64,000 nt of DNA from Stromatinia cepivora. Its lineage: Eukaryota; Ascomycota; Leotiomycetes; Helotiales; Sclerotiniaceae. Below, one piece after another: positions 34,382 through 46,190 of the stretch; positions within the stretch are counted from its first letter, which is position 1, and every line of letters begins with the position of its first letter. The notes beneath the pieces were generated by a model that had not been told where the DNA came from, searched no databases, and saw nothing but the letters and a program-made list of their open reading frames with translations. The stretch lies in assembly GCA_014898415.1 (NCBI GenBank), contig RCTD01000019.1:186001-250000 (forward strand), read 5' to 3'. The translations under genes were made by a program, and so were the position numbers.

Positions 34382-35039
34382 TCATTTCCACATTATCAGA
34401 AATAGAAAGCTTCCTCCTTGTGGCAGAACCTTCCCCTTAAAAACTTGGACTGCGTCGATTGAGACATGGAGCGCTTGGCCGCTGTTCATCTCAAATTGCT
34501 GTGGTGGGTTTCCAAAGCCGGGCAGACCGGAAGAATAGTTCGAATCGCCTAGCGCAATAAAAGTAAATGCTTTGAACGGTGTACCAGCAATCGGTGGTAT
34601 GAGGAAGGGCTTCCTGATGGTATTTACACAGAGCAAGGTGCATTTCCTGAATATGTGCGTTTTATCAACCTGTTCTACGGGTATGCGAAGAAGATCTGCG
34701 ATCGGTGCCTTATCTCCCATCTACTAGATAGTCAGAAAAGATTGTAGAAGCAACAATGAGCCGCTTACCTCTAAAAAATCTTTCAAAATAGACTCGTCCC
34801 TGCTTTGTTGGCCTAGCTCAATTACAACCCAAGGGTTTTGAAATTCGGACCTTGCGTAATGTGAACGATCGATTGCTGCTGATAACTCAGCTCCGGCAGT
34901 GTTAGCATCTTCCATCCGTAAACCTCTTTAGATACATGGATTCATCGTGAACACTTATAATTTGCGCAAGACTGGGAGGCTCTGCAGGACTATTCGAAAT
35001 GTTGGCGGGGTTGACATGCAAATAATCGGCCGGCATCAT
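34382..35039 (-). CDS. Unrecognised three-exon gene, about 178 aa
   Basis: Not recognised. Best model: exon 1 34924-35039 (MMPADYLHVNPANISNSPAE, then SLAQIISVHDESMYLK), exon 2 34769-34850 (SEFQNPWVVIELGQQSRDES), exon 3 34382-34720 (MGDKAPIADLLRIPVEQVDK onward), in phase to 178 codons. Intron 2 is GTAAGC..TAG. Intron 1 (GTTTAC..AAG) has a perfect GCTAAC branch sequence, but it lies 50 nt before the acceptor. An alternative starts at 34915 and gives 161 residues. The protein is soluble, with a compact hydrophobic third exon (FKAFTFIALGDSNYSSGLPG; LHVSIDAVQVFKGKVLPQGG) suggesting a beta-rich domain. No signal peptide. Clean splice phases indicate a real gene. Confidence 0.55.
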
Positions 35040-36301
35040 AGCTCCATGTTTTCTAGGTCATGTGACATCGAAGTAAGAAACGGTACGAAGTAGATCTGCT
35101 TGGAAAATTTCACGTGACTTAGGCCAACGAACAAGCTAACGAATAGTATTTTCGAAGTCAAATCGAAATCTAGAGAGTGAGGATAATTGTAAAGTATTTT
35201 AGATTCGAGAAATAAAGAGTTTATATAATCAAATGAAATTGATTGATTTATTCCTGATCTATATAATCAAAAAGATATTTATATAAATTTAATTGATAAA
35301 TGATTTTATTTAATTAATTTTATTTTATTAATTTATTTTATTATTATTTTATAATCTTTTATATATATTAATTTTAAATTTCAATTATATATTCAAAAAT
35401 ATAAAGATAAATAAAAAAGTTTTAGAAAATTTATAATTGATATTATTTTAATATCTTTTTCAATTTTATTTTATCAATTGTTTCAAGAAATTCTCAAGGT
35501 AATACATGATTTTTTCAAGAAAAGTTCGTCGGTGTAGTCTCCAATTGCGTAGTTAATAAATGTTTTTGTAGTATGAAAGGTTAGATTTCATGCGATGAGA
35601 CTCTTCTCACCGAATACAGGCTGTGTACACATTGATCAAGGCGCAGAGACCCATGCGTCTGTTATAGACTGCAGGCAGAAAATTATTGGTATCTGACAAC
35701 CCAGTTATCATAGGTGTTAAATCTCGAGGAGGAAGGTGCAGCTCACCGCTATTCGATTCTGCTGATGATCTTTCCAGATGAGCGTTAGTGCAAAAAATCA
35801 CATGGATGAATCCGAATCTTTACAGGGCCAACTAGTGGGCAAAGTACCTCCTCGAGGATTCGACCTTGTTCTATTGATAATGAAAAGCTGAATTTTATCT
35901 TTGACTATTTTTAAATGTCATAAAGTTATTTGTTTTCTGTTCATTGTCTTGGTTGTCAGAGAATATCACAGTGTTTTTAATTGCGCATGATGCAACCTTT
36001 TTTTTTCCTACGGAAAAGGAAGCACAATTTATCTGCAATCCAATATACCTCCTGGAGTTTAGATTACACTGATGAGCGGCAAGTCCAAGTGGATACTCAT
36101 TCGTCATGTGCAAATATGGAAACCATTGACTCGAAGTGGGGCACGTTAAGGATAACACATACCAATGCATGTGGCAGTGGTGCTCATAGAGATGCCCATT
36201 CCATGATTCAGTCTTTCGCAGCAATGTCTCGCTTTCTAGGGAAGTTCCGGTTTCGCGAACTGCGTTAATCACCATAACTTTGGGGTCCATAAAGCAGCTC
36301 C
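35040..36301. other. Spacer with AT-rich island (about 35,205-35,515)
   Basis: The island is nearly all A/T with abrupt edges and no terminal repeats found. To its right, opposing ORFs at 35895-36305 (-) and 35981-36268 (+) cover the same bases and neither looks conserved. No supported gene. Confidence 0.55.
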
Positions 36302-36779
36302 TCAAGTGAATGTGGAGAACTGATTGGATGCTCTAATGTGTTGTACCAACGATAAGAGGTATGTGGCTGCGTTGGTGAAGATCCTTACTCGGCAGCGGTT
36401 GAAGGGAGGGCCATCAATGGTCGCTGGAGCAGCGTAGATCAATGATGGAGTTACCATTGACTTGATTAAGCTCAATATTGGTAAATAAAAATGCCGGCAT
36501 CGCGCATATTGGCGGAGGTTTGAAGTGAGAATAGATTTTTGTAATGGTATGATTGTTGTTGGTGGCCAGGCCTCTCTGCTTGGCATCGGCGAATTGATAA
36601 TTTGAGGTAAGTCATCTTTCGAGCAAGATACGTAGCGTGCAGGTAACTTACCTGGATTTGATTGTAGGTTCATGGTTCGCTTTCAAAATGGCTTGGTAGG
36701 CGGATGCTGTGATCAACTTCGAGCTTGTGACTGATAATGGTTCAAGTATCAATGTAAATGCCACTTCGAATGCAGACAT
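36302..36779 (-). CDS. Unrecognised two-exon gene, 133 aa
   Basis: Not recognised. Exon 1 36652-36779 begins MSAFEVAFTLILEPLSVTSS. A 76-nt intron (36576-36651) has a consensus GTAAGT donor and CAG acceptor. Exon 2 36302-36575 runs in phase to the stop. The protein has two moderately hydrophobic stretches (VAFTLILEPL; FYLPILSLIKSMV) and segments such as LIYAAPATIDGPPFNRC. An alternative start inside the intron would give a 123-residue product and is less likely because it ignores the strong splice pair. Surrounding DNA is gene-poor. No orthologue suggested. Confidence 0.45.
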
Positions 36780-39166
36780 TTTCGTTGGACTGAAGGGAAG
36801 GAGATAACAGTTTTGGCATTGTTACTGAATATGACCTAAATGCATTCCCTTTTTGATAAAATATGGACAGGGGTCATGGCCTATCTGACCAGCACTTGCG
36901 AAAGCCCGGATCAATTCCTTCACCAGTGTCATTAATCATATAGCGGATGATCTGGAGGCTAATTTACTCAATATATGGACTCTATTAACAAGTGTCTGGC
37001 ATTCGGAGCATCCTGAACGTAATTGAATACATTGCATCAGCTGAGGCATCAGCTACCTACACGCGTACTGGCGAATCCGGCCTGTTATCTAGCTCGACGC
37101 AAATCACGAATTTGAGCTTTTTGGTGGTCCCTTCTTCTTGAGTTTTAAGTATCTTTTCGTCACTACGACCATTTCAAACAGTGCTGAAATATACTAACAG
37201 CTCTGAATACAGCAAATACACATTTGGAGCCTTTCAAAAATAGTACAGGCCTTGTGTGGTCCTTTCTCTTTCAGGCTATTCGTCTCATAGTATGCGAATA
37301 TTCAGTAGCAGCTGATGGAATTTCCATGGGTATGGACCAAAACAAAGAAATCTTAATGCCCTTTTGACCTACACAGTACGAATTAAATTCTTAAGAAATT
37401 TTAGCGATACAGCTTATGCTACGATTAACGAGATCGAGGGGACTTCCAAGAGTCCCGAAATTACCAATCATTCATTTATCCCAATTATGCCGGTAGAAGA
37501 AGTATGCATTACGAAGGAGAATGAAGGATATCAAGAAGATAAGAGCCCTAAGCGGAAGTGGCGCTGAAGGAGTTTTTCAAAAGCTGGTCATACGAAATTT
37601 CTGGTATAGAAACTTGTTATGGAATAGAAAGTTAGGCCTCCAGGAAGTGCAAGGATCGAAGAGCCAAAATGATTGATGCTGTTCTAGCTAACAACGTTTA
37701 GATGTTATTTTCCGGAATCGTTATTCACCGTTGTCGCCGTTGAGTGAGTCAAGGTGGATCTGTCTGGTCGGCGAGATTGCATTTCAATATTCGGCGGCGG
37801 GCATATTGCACGAGTTAAGATAAATCGATATGGTCAGCTATACTGCATATTGACTATTAAACGGTCGGTACGATGAGCGTTGTGGTTGCATAGAGTCACT
37901 ATCTTATGCACGCCCAATTTTTGAATTTTCCACGACCATATGCGATTGTAATCATCTAAGCCACGTCGAATACATGAAAATTTTGAGCAAAGGAAGTAGG
38001 ATTGGCCGAACTCATCTGACGACTTGGTCTATATAGTTTCAGGAACTCATTACTTCGGGATTCGATTTATTCTAATTAGGGGACATTCCCACGTTTCTTG
38101 TTGGCCCACGTGGTGATGTTTTAGTAGATCACTATCTTTTCAGGTATTTCTACCTCGCCTCTCCATGTTGGTACTTACGTCAAAAGTTTCTATTAAATGC
38201 CGTGTCGGCGAAGTATCTTGATGGTCGAATGGTATGGTAGTAGCTTACCATGCTTATCATGCTAGTGAAGGTGTGGTTCTCCTCGGGGACCTCGCTAAGC
38301 CCTAGCACGTTGAAGATTAGAACCAGTGAGGAGGCTTTGGGATGAATGCACGATCGTTATTTTTGCCCCGCCCCCCACCTTTACCAAAATATCAAATATC
38401 CTAAAATTCCCAATTCCCAGGAAAGCGCTCAGTGGCACTCAATTACCCCACCAAGGACCTCGCGCTTATATCACTCACATAGGAATCGGGGACCTGTAGA
38501 TTCACGTTTGGACATTTGAAGAACTTGTTGCCTGGCTTCATATATTTATAACTCTAATATGCTATAAGCTTTGTATTCTCCGGTCGGCGAATTCTCCATA
38601 ATAGTGTTCGTACTAAGGTAGTTTTGTATTTCCGACGTTTCCTTGTGTTGCGATATTATACGATATCACTGTGTCAGAGCTGGAATGCTTGCGCTTATGT
38701 TGTAAGACAGGCTGAATACTATCTAACCAAGTTTGGATTTTAAGTTCTGTCTGACGCAACAATTGACCATGCAGTGACTAGTATCGGAAGAGGAAATATG
38801 GAATATAAAGGTTGTGCACCCTACGTTAAACAAATGTCTCAATATGCTTCAAACACTCAACTCAATGGCAAAAACCGAAGTCTCACAACATAGTTTCAAA
38901 CATTCCTCTGAGTCAACTTAATAATCAGTTCCGAGATAAGGACCCTTTCACTTCTTCGTTCGAATTTTCTCGACTACCAGAATATCAAGATCGACGCGAT
39001 CTTCAAAAAAAAAAAAAAAAGGTTCCAGCAAGTCTCGGAACAATTATCTAACAAGGACTGCGTACTTCAAATCCCAACGCTCAAGAATATCGAATCACTA
39101 GAGATCAGGATCCGGTTATCTCTTCAGAGCGTCGTAGGCAATTTCGGGCTTGGGTCAGATCGCACT
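36780..39166. other. Long spacer and ABCG promoter
   Basis: About 2.4 kb without a supported gene. A 67-codon ORF (37364-37567) has no family character. An A16-17 homopolymer lies near 39,007-39,022, followed by the presumed leader of the transporter. No repeat structure recognised. Confidence 0.5.
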
Positions 39167-41511
39167 ATGACAGATACGACGACCAGCACTCTTTCACAAG
39201 CTTCGGGAAAAGCTGAGCAAGATTCTGATATGGAACTTCGTAATCAGTTCATGACCGATGTTGAACTATCAGCTGTTGATGATGAACATTTAAAGAATAC
39301 TACTGTTCGGAACCTTATCTGGAAGAATGTCACGGTCACTGTGAAGGACAACAAAACGAAAGAACCAAAAGCAATTCTAGATGACCTTAGTGGTGTAGTC
39401 GAAGCTGGTCAGTAGTATTATTGCGGAGGCTTGACCCAGATTAAGAGTAGAATACTAATGAATCCGTAGGAGAAATATGTGCTTTGATGGGACCTAGTGG
39501 CTGTGGAAAGACTACATTGCTGAATGTTCTGGCCCATAGAATTGCAACCGTGAAAGCGACTGTAACAGGAGAAACGCTGGTTAATGGATCAAGCCCGCCG
39601 ATGAAAGCCTTTCGAGATATGAGTTCATATGTCGAACAAGAGGATGCCCTTATAGGCTCTTTGACCGTGCAAGAAACGCTGAATTTTGCGGCTCGTCTTG
39701 CTCATAAGAGGTACGGTTGCTAATCTCCAGAGTATACCATTACAAGCTGATTCCTTTCTAGTTCATTAACAAAAACCGAGCGAATGAGGCGGATCAGGGG
39801 ACTGCTAGAATCATTCGGTCTTCGTAATCAGGCGCATAATATTATTGGGACCCCAATCCAGAAAGGTATCAGTGGTGGTCAGAAACGACGAGTGAGCGTT
39901 GCAAGTCAACTCATTACTGGACCTAAACTTCTCTTCTTGGATGAACCCACATCCGGTTTGGATTCCGCGGCAAGCTGGGAAGTTATGTCTTTCGTGAAAG
40001 AGGTTGCGAAACGAAACAATGTTAGTAACCACCTTCTTTACTTTGCAAGTACAGTATTAACTTATATTTCTAGTTGATTGTTATAGCAAGCATACACCAA
40101 CCTTCCACATCCACCTTTCATCTGTTTGATAAGTTAATGTTGTTATCCGGTGGAAAATCGTATTATTTTGGCCCCGTCTCAGAAGTCAATTCACATTTCG
40201 AATCCATAGGATTTACAATCCCACTTCACATGAACGCTTCAGAATACCTTCTCGATCTCTTGAACACTGATTTTGCAGTCAACGAGACAGAAGCACAAAC
40301 CAGACTATTAAAAATCCAGGAATCCTGGCTGACTTCCCCCACGTTTCGACAAATGCACGATAATATTCAGCATACATTGCAGAATATCAAGCCTTTACCA
40401 GTGGCTCATTCCTCAGGCGGTGGCTTTTTCAATGTATTGATGACATTGGTGCATAGAGCATTCATCAAAAGTTATCGAGATGTGGTCGCATATGGTATTC
40501 GTATTGCGATGTACATGGGGCTTGCTATCATGATGGGTACAGTTTGGTTGCGTCTCAAGACAGATCAAAGTGATATTCAACCTTTCATTAATGCTATTGT
40601 GAGTACGTCTCCCTGAACTGATGACTTGGTATAACTAACTTAAATCTAGTTCTTCGGCTCTGCATTCATGTCTTTTATGGCTGTCGCTTATGTTCCTTCA
40701 TTCCTTGAAGATCGTTCTACATTTATCAAGGAACGAGCAAATGGACTCTATGGACCTACAACATTCATGCTGTCAAACTTTATCATAGGCTTGCCATATC
40801 TATGTAAGTGCCTCACCGAGCTTTGCCCCACAAGCCCGACTAATATTATTTCCAGTCCTCATAACCTTCCTCTTCTCAGTCACAACCTATTTTCTCAGCA
40901 ATTTCCGGCCCACTGCCACAGCTTTCTTCACCTGGATAATGTGGCTTTTCCTCGATCTCCTCGCTGCCGAATCGCTAGTCGTTCTTATATCTTCTCTCTT
41001 CCCCTCTTTCGTGATATCTCTTGCTCTTACTGCTTTTGCAAATGGACTTTGGATGAGTGTGGGTGGCTTTTTGGTGCCTCCACATATTCTCAATGTATTT
41101 TGGAGATATGTTTTTCATTATATTGATTACCAGGTACGTTTATTCTCATTATTTCCATTCACGTCAATCTTGTACCACCCGTGGTCATGAGACGAGAGTA
41201 ATGCTAATGCATGCAAATAGACATATGTATTCCAAGGAATGATGGTGAACGAATTTTCAAAAAGAGATTATACCTGTGGAAGTTCTTGTCACTGCATGTA
41301 CATCACCGATCTCGCACCGCAATGTAAAATTAGCGGAAAAGGAGTTTTGGATCAATAGTACGTCTATTTTCCTACGATCACGTTCTAGACTTCACTAACG
41401 ATACACAGTGGATACAAGACCGGCAAGACCGGTGAATGGGTAGGCATTCTGATTGCGATTATTGTAGTATACAGGATTCTAGGCTTGGGTGCTATGTATT
41501 TTAGACGGTGA
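39167..41511 (+). CDS. Half-size ABCG (WHITE-type) ABC transporter
   Basis: Membrane exporter with nucleotide-binding domain before the membrane domain; half transporters of this kind dimerise to move lipids or small hydrophobic compounds. Eight exons: 39167-39407, 39470-39710, 39762-40020, 40074-40598, 40650-40803, 40856-41133, 41221-41357, 41409-41511; 645 residues. Seen: Walker A GPSGCGKTT (88-96), signature ISGGQKRRVS (197-206), Walker B LLFLDEPTSGLD (217 onward), H-loop His255 in IASIHQPS, then six-helix region (AMYMGLAIMMGTVWL; SLFPSFVISLALTAFANGLW). An extracellular Cys-rich loop (CGSSCHCMYI) precedes the last helix, as in ABCG proteins. All motifs are intact. Substrate unknown; no biosynthetic cluster nearby to suggest one. 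Confidence 0.93.
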
Positions 41512-42868
41512 AAATACTGTTTGGTGAAGGGAAAAGAATTCTGGGTTTGGAGGCGTCTGGTGGCTTGGGTGTTGCTTATTTGGGAATGAAGTACTATAAT
41601 GCGGCACGGAAGGTGGCCGGCTTGGAAAGTGTGGTGATCAGACGTGGAGCTTACACAGTGTTGTACATACATAGGTGCGAGGATTGTTAATAAGGGTGTT
41701 CCAGGACTCGAGGACAGAATATTTGTGGGGTTTGGTGTTCTGTATTTATTTCGGGAGTGGATATGCTCAGCTCTGTATATCGTTCTAATATAATACAATT
41801 CCAAATTACTTCAACGTTCTTGATGAATTCAATATGTCAAATGGAGATACTATAGCATTGCAGACTAAACTATCGAAACCCTTTAATAGCCTGAGTTAAG
41901 CTGCCTGATGATGAGCTTACATACACCAATTTGGAACTTACTACATACAAACGATAGTGAAATCGTCATACATCCATCCACAATCATCCAGCCAGACGTT
42001 ACAGTACGCTCGAGCCTGTTTCCACATCATCTGACCTCTCCACCCATTTCTCACCAAGTCCTCTATCCATCTCCACCATCTTCACCATCTTCACCATCTT
42101 CACCATCTCTTCCTCATCTCCTCACCCCACGGTCCCACCACATCCATCCATGCATGCATACATATCTAAACACAGCATATGGGAACATTATCCGGATTCA
42201 GCCGGCTCGAGTATAGTTACACAAGTAACACAAATCACACGAGTAGCAAATGTTACACAAAGTAACGAGTAACAGAGTAAAGTATCTCGTTTTGACTGCG
42301 CCTACAATGTTGTACTATAGATTCATTTTCTTCCGGGGATGTACAGAAGGTAAAAGTGTGTTCGTGCTTTGAGATGTGGAAGATTTGGAGGAGATTAGAT
42401 TCATTGTGGTGGAAGTGGATAAAGTGGATGAAGATGATGAGACGATGTTGTTATAATGGTGGAAGTTATAGGGGTGGCAGGCAGTACAATATCAAGCTGA
42501 GATACTCGGCTCGAAATCATTCATAGAGCTACACGTATTCACCATTCGGTTGAAAGGAGGTTGAGAAGTCCTAACATGGATTCCGGTACATCTCTATGTA
42601 TCCGCTACCCAACCATGCCGTACAACCTCAAATCATACGACTCTCAACCGCCCATCTCAACCCCAGTCCAGCCCATGAATTCCAGCCCAGGTACGCATTC
42701 ATGTTGTGTTTACACGGCACAATACCAAATATGTAGCTCCAGATTACATATTACATATATGTGAGATTGTTAAGTCTTAAGATGATAATGATATACAGAT
42801 AGTGAGTATACGCTGTGACAATTCGTGCACTCCATGTCGCGATAGTGGGTTAGGCAAGAACCTTGATC
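41512..42868. other. Spacer with short trinucleotide-type repeats
   Basis: About 1.36 kb. Contains three to four copies of a 9-base CACCATCTT unit at about 42,070-42,105 and ACACAAGTAAC-type repeats near 42,220-42,275. ORFs here are low-complexity. No supported gene. Confidence 0.55.
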
Positions 42869-42870
42869 TA

Positions 42871-43583
42871 AGTCAACTACCCTACTTTTGGGCCACCCCC
42901 CTTTTAGATTACCCTTTTATACCAAAAATCATGATTTTCACTTATTAATAACTTTACAATAAATCAATATAATTTATTAAGATTTGAATCATAGATTCTT
43001 TATATAAATATTAATTAATTCTGAAAATTTCATAATTTTAGCTTTTCATTTTATTGAAATTTTCAAAATTAAAAGTTCGATTTTAATTTATATATAATTT
43101 ATATACAAATTAAGAAATACAAAAATTTGAAATAACTTTTTAACAAAAATTATTAAAAATAAAATAAAAATTTATATAAAATATTTGAAGATTTAGAAAT
43201 CTAAAAAATCTTATAATATAAATTTATAATTTAAAGAAAATCTTTTATTAAAAATATAAATAAAATCTTATTTATAATTTCTAAAATTCAAAAGTTTAAT
43301 TTATTTTATTGAAAAGTTATTCAAGATTTTCATGTTTTTTTTAATTTATATATAAATCATATATAAATTAAAATCCGAAAATTCAATTTTCAATATCTTA
43401 ATAGAAAAAATCGTAAAAAATCTGAAATTTTCAGAATTTACTATTATATAAATAATAAATCTGTATTCAAAATTTCAAAAAATTATATTTATAAATAAGA
43501 AAGTTAAAAATATTGACTTTTATAATTTTTGGTATAAAAAAGTGGCCCAAAAAAGGGGTGGCCCAAAAGTAGGGTAGTTGATT
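42871..43583. mobile_element. 713-bp element with terminal inverted repeats and TA target duplication (pogo/Fot1-like MITE)
   Basis: The left end begins AGTCAACTACCCTACTTTTG and the right end is its inverted copy with AATC in place of AGTC. Similarity extends inward about 65 bases to a shared TATACCAAAAAT block, with an internal CCACCCC tract. The dinucleotide TA flanks both sides (42869-42870 and 43584-43585). The interior is almost entirely A/T with no ORF. The TA duplication and AGTCAA-type terminus fit Tc1/mariner-pogo elements; fungal Fot1 has a similar start. The non-coding interior indicates a non-autonomous or RIP-destroyed copy. Confidence 0.85.
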
Positions 43584-43585
43584 TA

Positions 43586-44127
43586 CACTTGAATATATTA
43601 CGCAGATCAATTCCACCAGCTCCATGCATTTGTGTTCTGGATGAGCCGTGTGTGCATATACCATGCTCACCGCAAGTGCGGGCTGGATAAGGTATACTTT
43701 TGTATGCATTTGGAACGTTAACATAAGGACTATTCTTGGTTTTTCGAAGTAGGGGCTAAATAGGGATTCTAAATTTGTGGAAATGTTGCATAACATATTG
43801 GCACTGCTGACATACATGTATTTTGGTAGTAATATAGAGTCGTAGTATTTATAAAATAGACGGGATGATTATAGAACCTGGGCATGGCGTCTATGACGGT
43901 AACTTTTCATTAATCTTGTGATCAATTGTTAGATCTTGGGATTGGTAATGTTTGGGATCGTTGGGTTGCAGATATGTTTACCCAATGTATGCAGGTATTT
44001 ACTTGGAAGCTGCAGCCGAGGACTGTTTCGAAAAGTTTCATCGATATTCAACCGCGGCTTGAAGATGTGGAGCATCTGGTTCGTTTGGGGCTTCATATGT
44101 ATCGATACTTCGAGGTACGTACATGTT
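43586..44127. other. Spacer right of the TIR element; three overlapping open frames
   Basis: Between 43,926 and 44,148 two plus frames and one minus frame are all open for about 70 codons. None can be preferred, so no gene is called. The minus frame lies directly downstream of the HeLo-pseudokinase stop. Confidence 0.45.
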
Positions 44128-46190
44128 TTAGACTTTGACATCGCCTAGCTTTTTGACTACGTTTTCGAAAAAGCTCATTCCGAGTCTTGAGGCGACTCTT
44201 TCATCGCCCATTTCGTCTTCCCCATCTTCTATACCTAACTCTTTGCCACCCACTATACATCTCTTTACAACTTCTTCCACTACTTCGCCCATTTCTCCTC
44301 CTATTTTCGATAGCATGTCCTCGCTCATAAGAATTCCTTGCACATTTTTCGCTCTTTTAGATGGTCGTTTGCTGATTTCAGTCACGATCTCTGCTATTGG
44401 TTTCCAGAAACACAATTCAACTAGTACAACACCAAAACTATATATATCGAAACTCTTTCGGTAGCCTATAAATATTATCAGGATCACCAATCATCATGTT
44501 CGTGGGGGGAGGGAGACTTGCTCTCTCTTGGGCCAAATCCAATGTTTTGAGTACTTGGATGTCTATACATATTATGCTCCTCACCGTCTCCTGGAATTTC
44601 TGTCGTTTCATCCTTCCTCGCTGGTCGGGCAAAGTCAAAGCCACTTAAATATACTTGGTCCCAAATCACCATTTGACGTCTATCATCCTTTGATGTAACT
44701 GGAAAGAATACAACGTTGTGCGAGCGAAGTCCTTTATGAAGCCAATTGACGGAATGTAGATATAATAAACAATTTGAAAGTGCGTGAGCTAATTTTATAC
44801 GATCGGTGATGCGCGGCTTGGGATAATTCGAGAACAATTGGATAAGAGAAACGGGCGAGGTATTGATCGAAGGTGGCTTCCGAAAGACGAGTCCAATGCG
44901 TGCCTCTGGGGGTTCATCTTCTTCGGAGTCGGTAGAGAGTAGTGTAGGTTGGGATTCAAGATTATCGAAATAGCCGAGACAATGAGGGACTCGGAAAGCT
45001 TCTGGCTTCGGCTCATGATGAAGGAGTGCAGCAAGTTTCTGGACACGGTCCACTATAAGGGGCGACGGAGAGGTGGCATTAGGGCTACAGTCGTATTCTT
45101 TCCATTCGATCCATACTGGTTCTTCAATATCGTCGTGGAAATATGTAGCCTCGCATCTAATAGCATTGCCGTCTATTGAAGACTCCCCCGGAGCAAATTT
45201 GATGCTTGACTTGTCGATCTGGAGACCCATTCTCTCGTCGTTAGGTCTTCCCAATGAGAGAGCTTCTCCTGTTGCCTCATCCCAAGTTGAACTTTCGGTT
45301 GTGGGATTTATCGATTCGTTAAATGCTTTGAACTTGGCGAGCTGGGACAAGAGTTTCAAACCTGAGCTATTGTCATCCGCATGCTCATGTGCAATTGATG
45401 GAGTATAGTTTGTTCGAGCATCAATTTTGATATTCAGAGCCATTACCAATTGGCAGAGAGAGGAAAGGTCTTTGTGGAGTTGTAATACCCCTCGGTTTGT
45501 ATCTTGAGTCGTCCGATGAATCTCGGTTTGCAAACGGGTGTCAAGGATATTCGTCATGTTATCATTTAGTGTGGAGAATCGTTGAAGAAGCATCTCAAAT
45601 GCTTCCTTGTCGAAAGCAGTCCACCAAAGGCGCCGTGCCCCTTCGGTAACATGATCCGTAGTATTTTCCTTGAGGGATTTCATAGCTTTCGTTATGAATT
45701 TCCTTCTCGATTCGGACAACGGTACATTAGCTCTAGAGGCGTCTTTGGCTGGATCAATAAAGTTTTCATCCGACACGAAGTCAAGGATGACCTTGAGATG
45801 TTTATTTTTTCTCTGGGCATTCTCAAATTCCTTGAACAAGCATTCGATCTGAACAAGAAGGTCTAGGATGGTGGTCCGATGAATGACAAATGTATTGGAT
45901 TCGCGAATTTTCTGGCTATTTTGGTTATCAAGGTCTAGTAGACCGGAAGTCTCACTCCATGCAAATAATCTCTGCTGTTCCATCCGCAATCTCAAATTGT
46001 AGTACTTTGACTCTTCAGGTACATTCTTTGCTGTGATAATAAATTGTATCCCTGATAATAACAACATCAACATCCAATAAATTGATTCGAAAGATCAAGG
46101 AAATCGTGTACCTTGAATGCATCCTGTGAACAGTTGACCAGCCAAGGATGCTACACTTAGAGCTATACCGACGGCGCTGATTGGGTCCAT
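44128..46190 (-). CDS. HeLo (prion-inhibition/propagation) domain fused to pseudokinase, 637 aa
   Basis: N-terminal HeLo-type domain as in HET-S, a membrane-disrupting module in fungal incompatibility and cell death, followed by a kinase-like domain. Exons 46112-46190, 44555-46051, 44128-44465 join in phase to 637 residues. Exon 1 encodes MDPISAVGIALSVASLAGQL, the typical HeLo first helix, then GIQFIITAKN and LRLRMEQQRLFAWSE. The kinase-like part has YLHSVNWLHKGLRSHNVVFF (about 456-475) where HRDxxxxN should be; the Asp is replaced by Gly. GFDF (497-500) stands for DFG. The C-lobe DIYSFGVVLVELCFW follows after an intron with donor GTACTC; without that splice the kinase fold would be truncated. 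Catalysis is unlikely; a regulatory role for the kinase-like part is inferred. No NLR partner gene adjacent. Confidence 0.85.

Noticed and set aside
35895..36305. 136-codon minus ORF
   Set aside because: Covered by an equally open plus ORF, contains no protein-like pattern, no splice support.
43926..44148. Coding exon right of the TIR element
   Set aside because: Three frames on both strands are open over the same 200 bp, so openness is not evidence for any of them.
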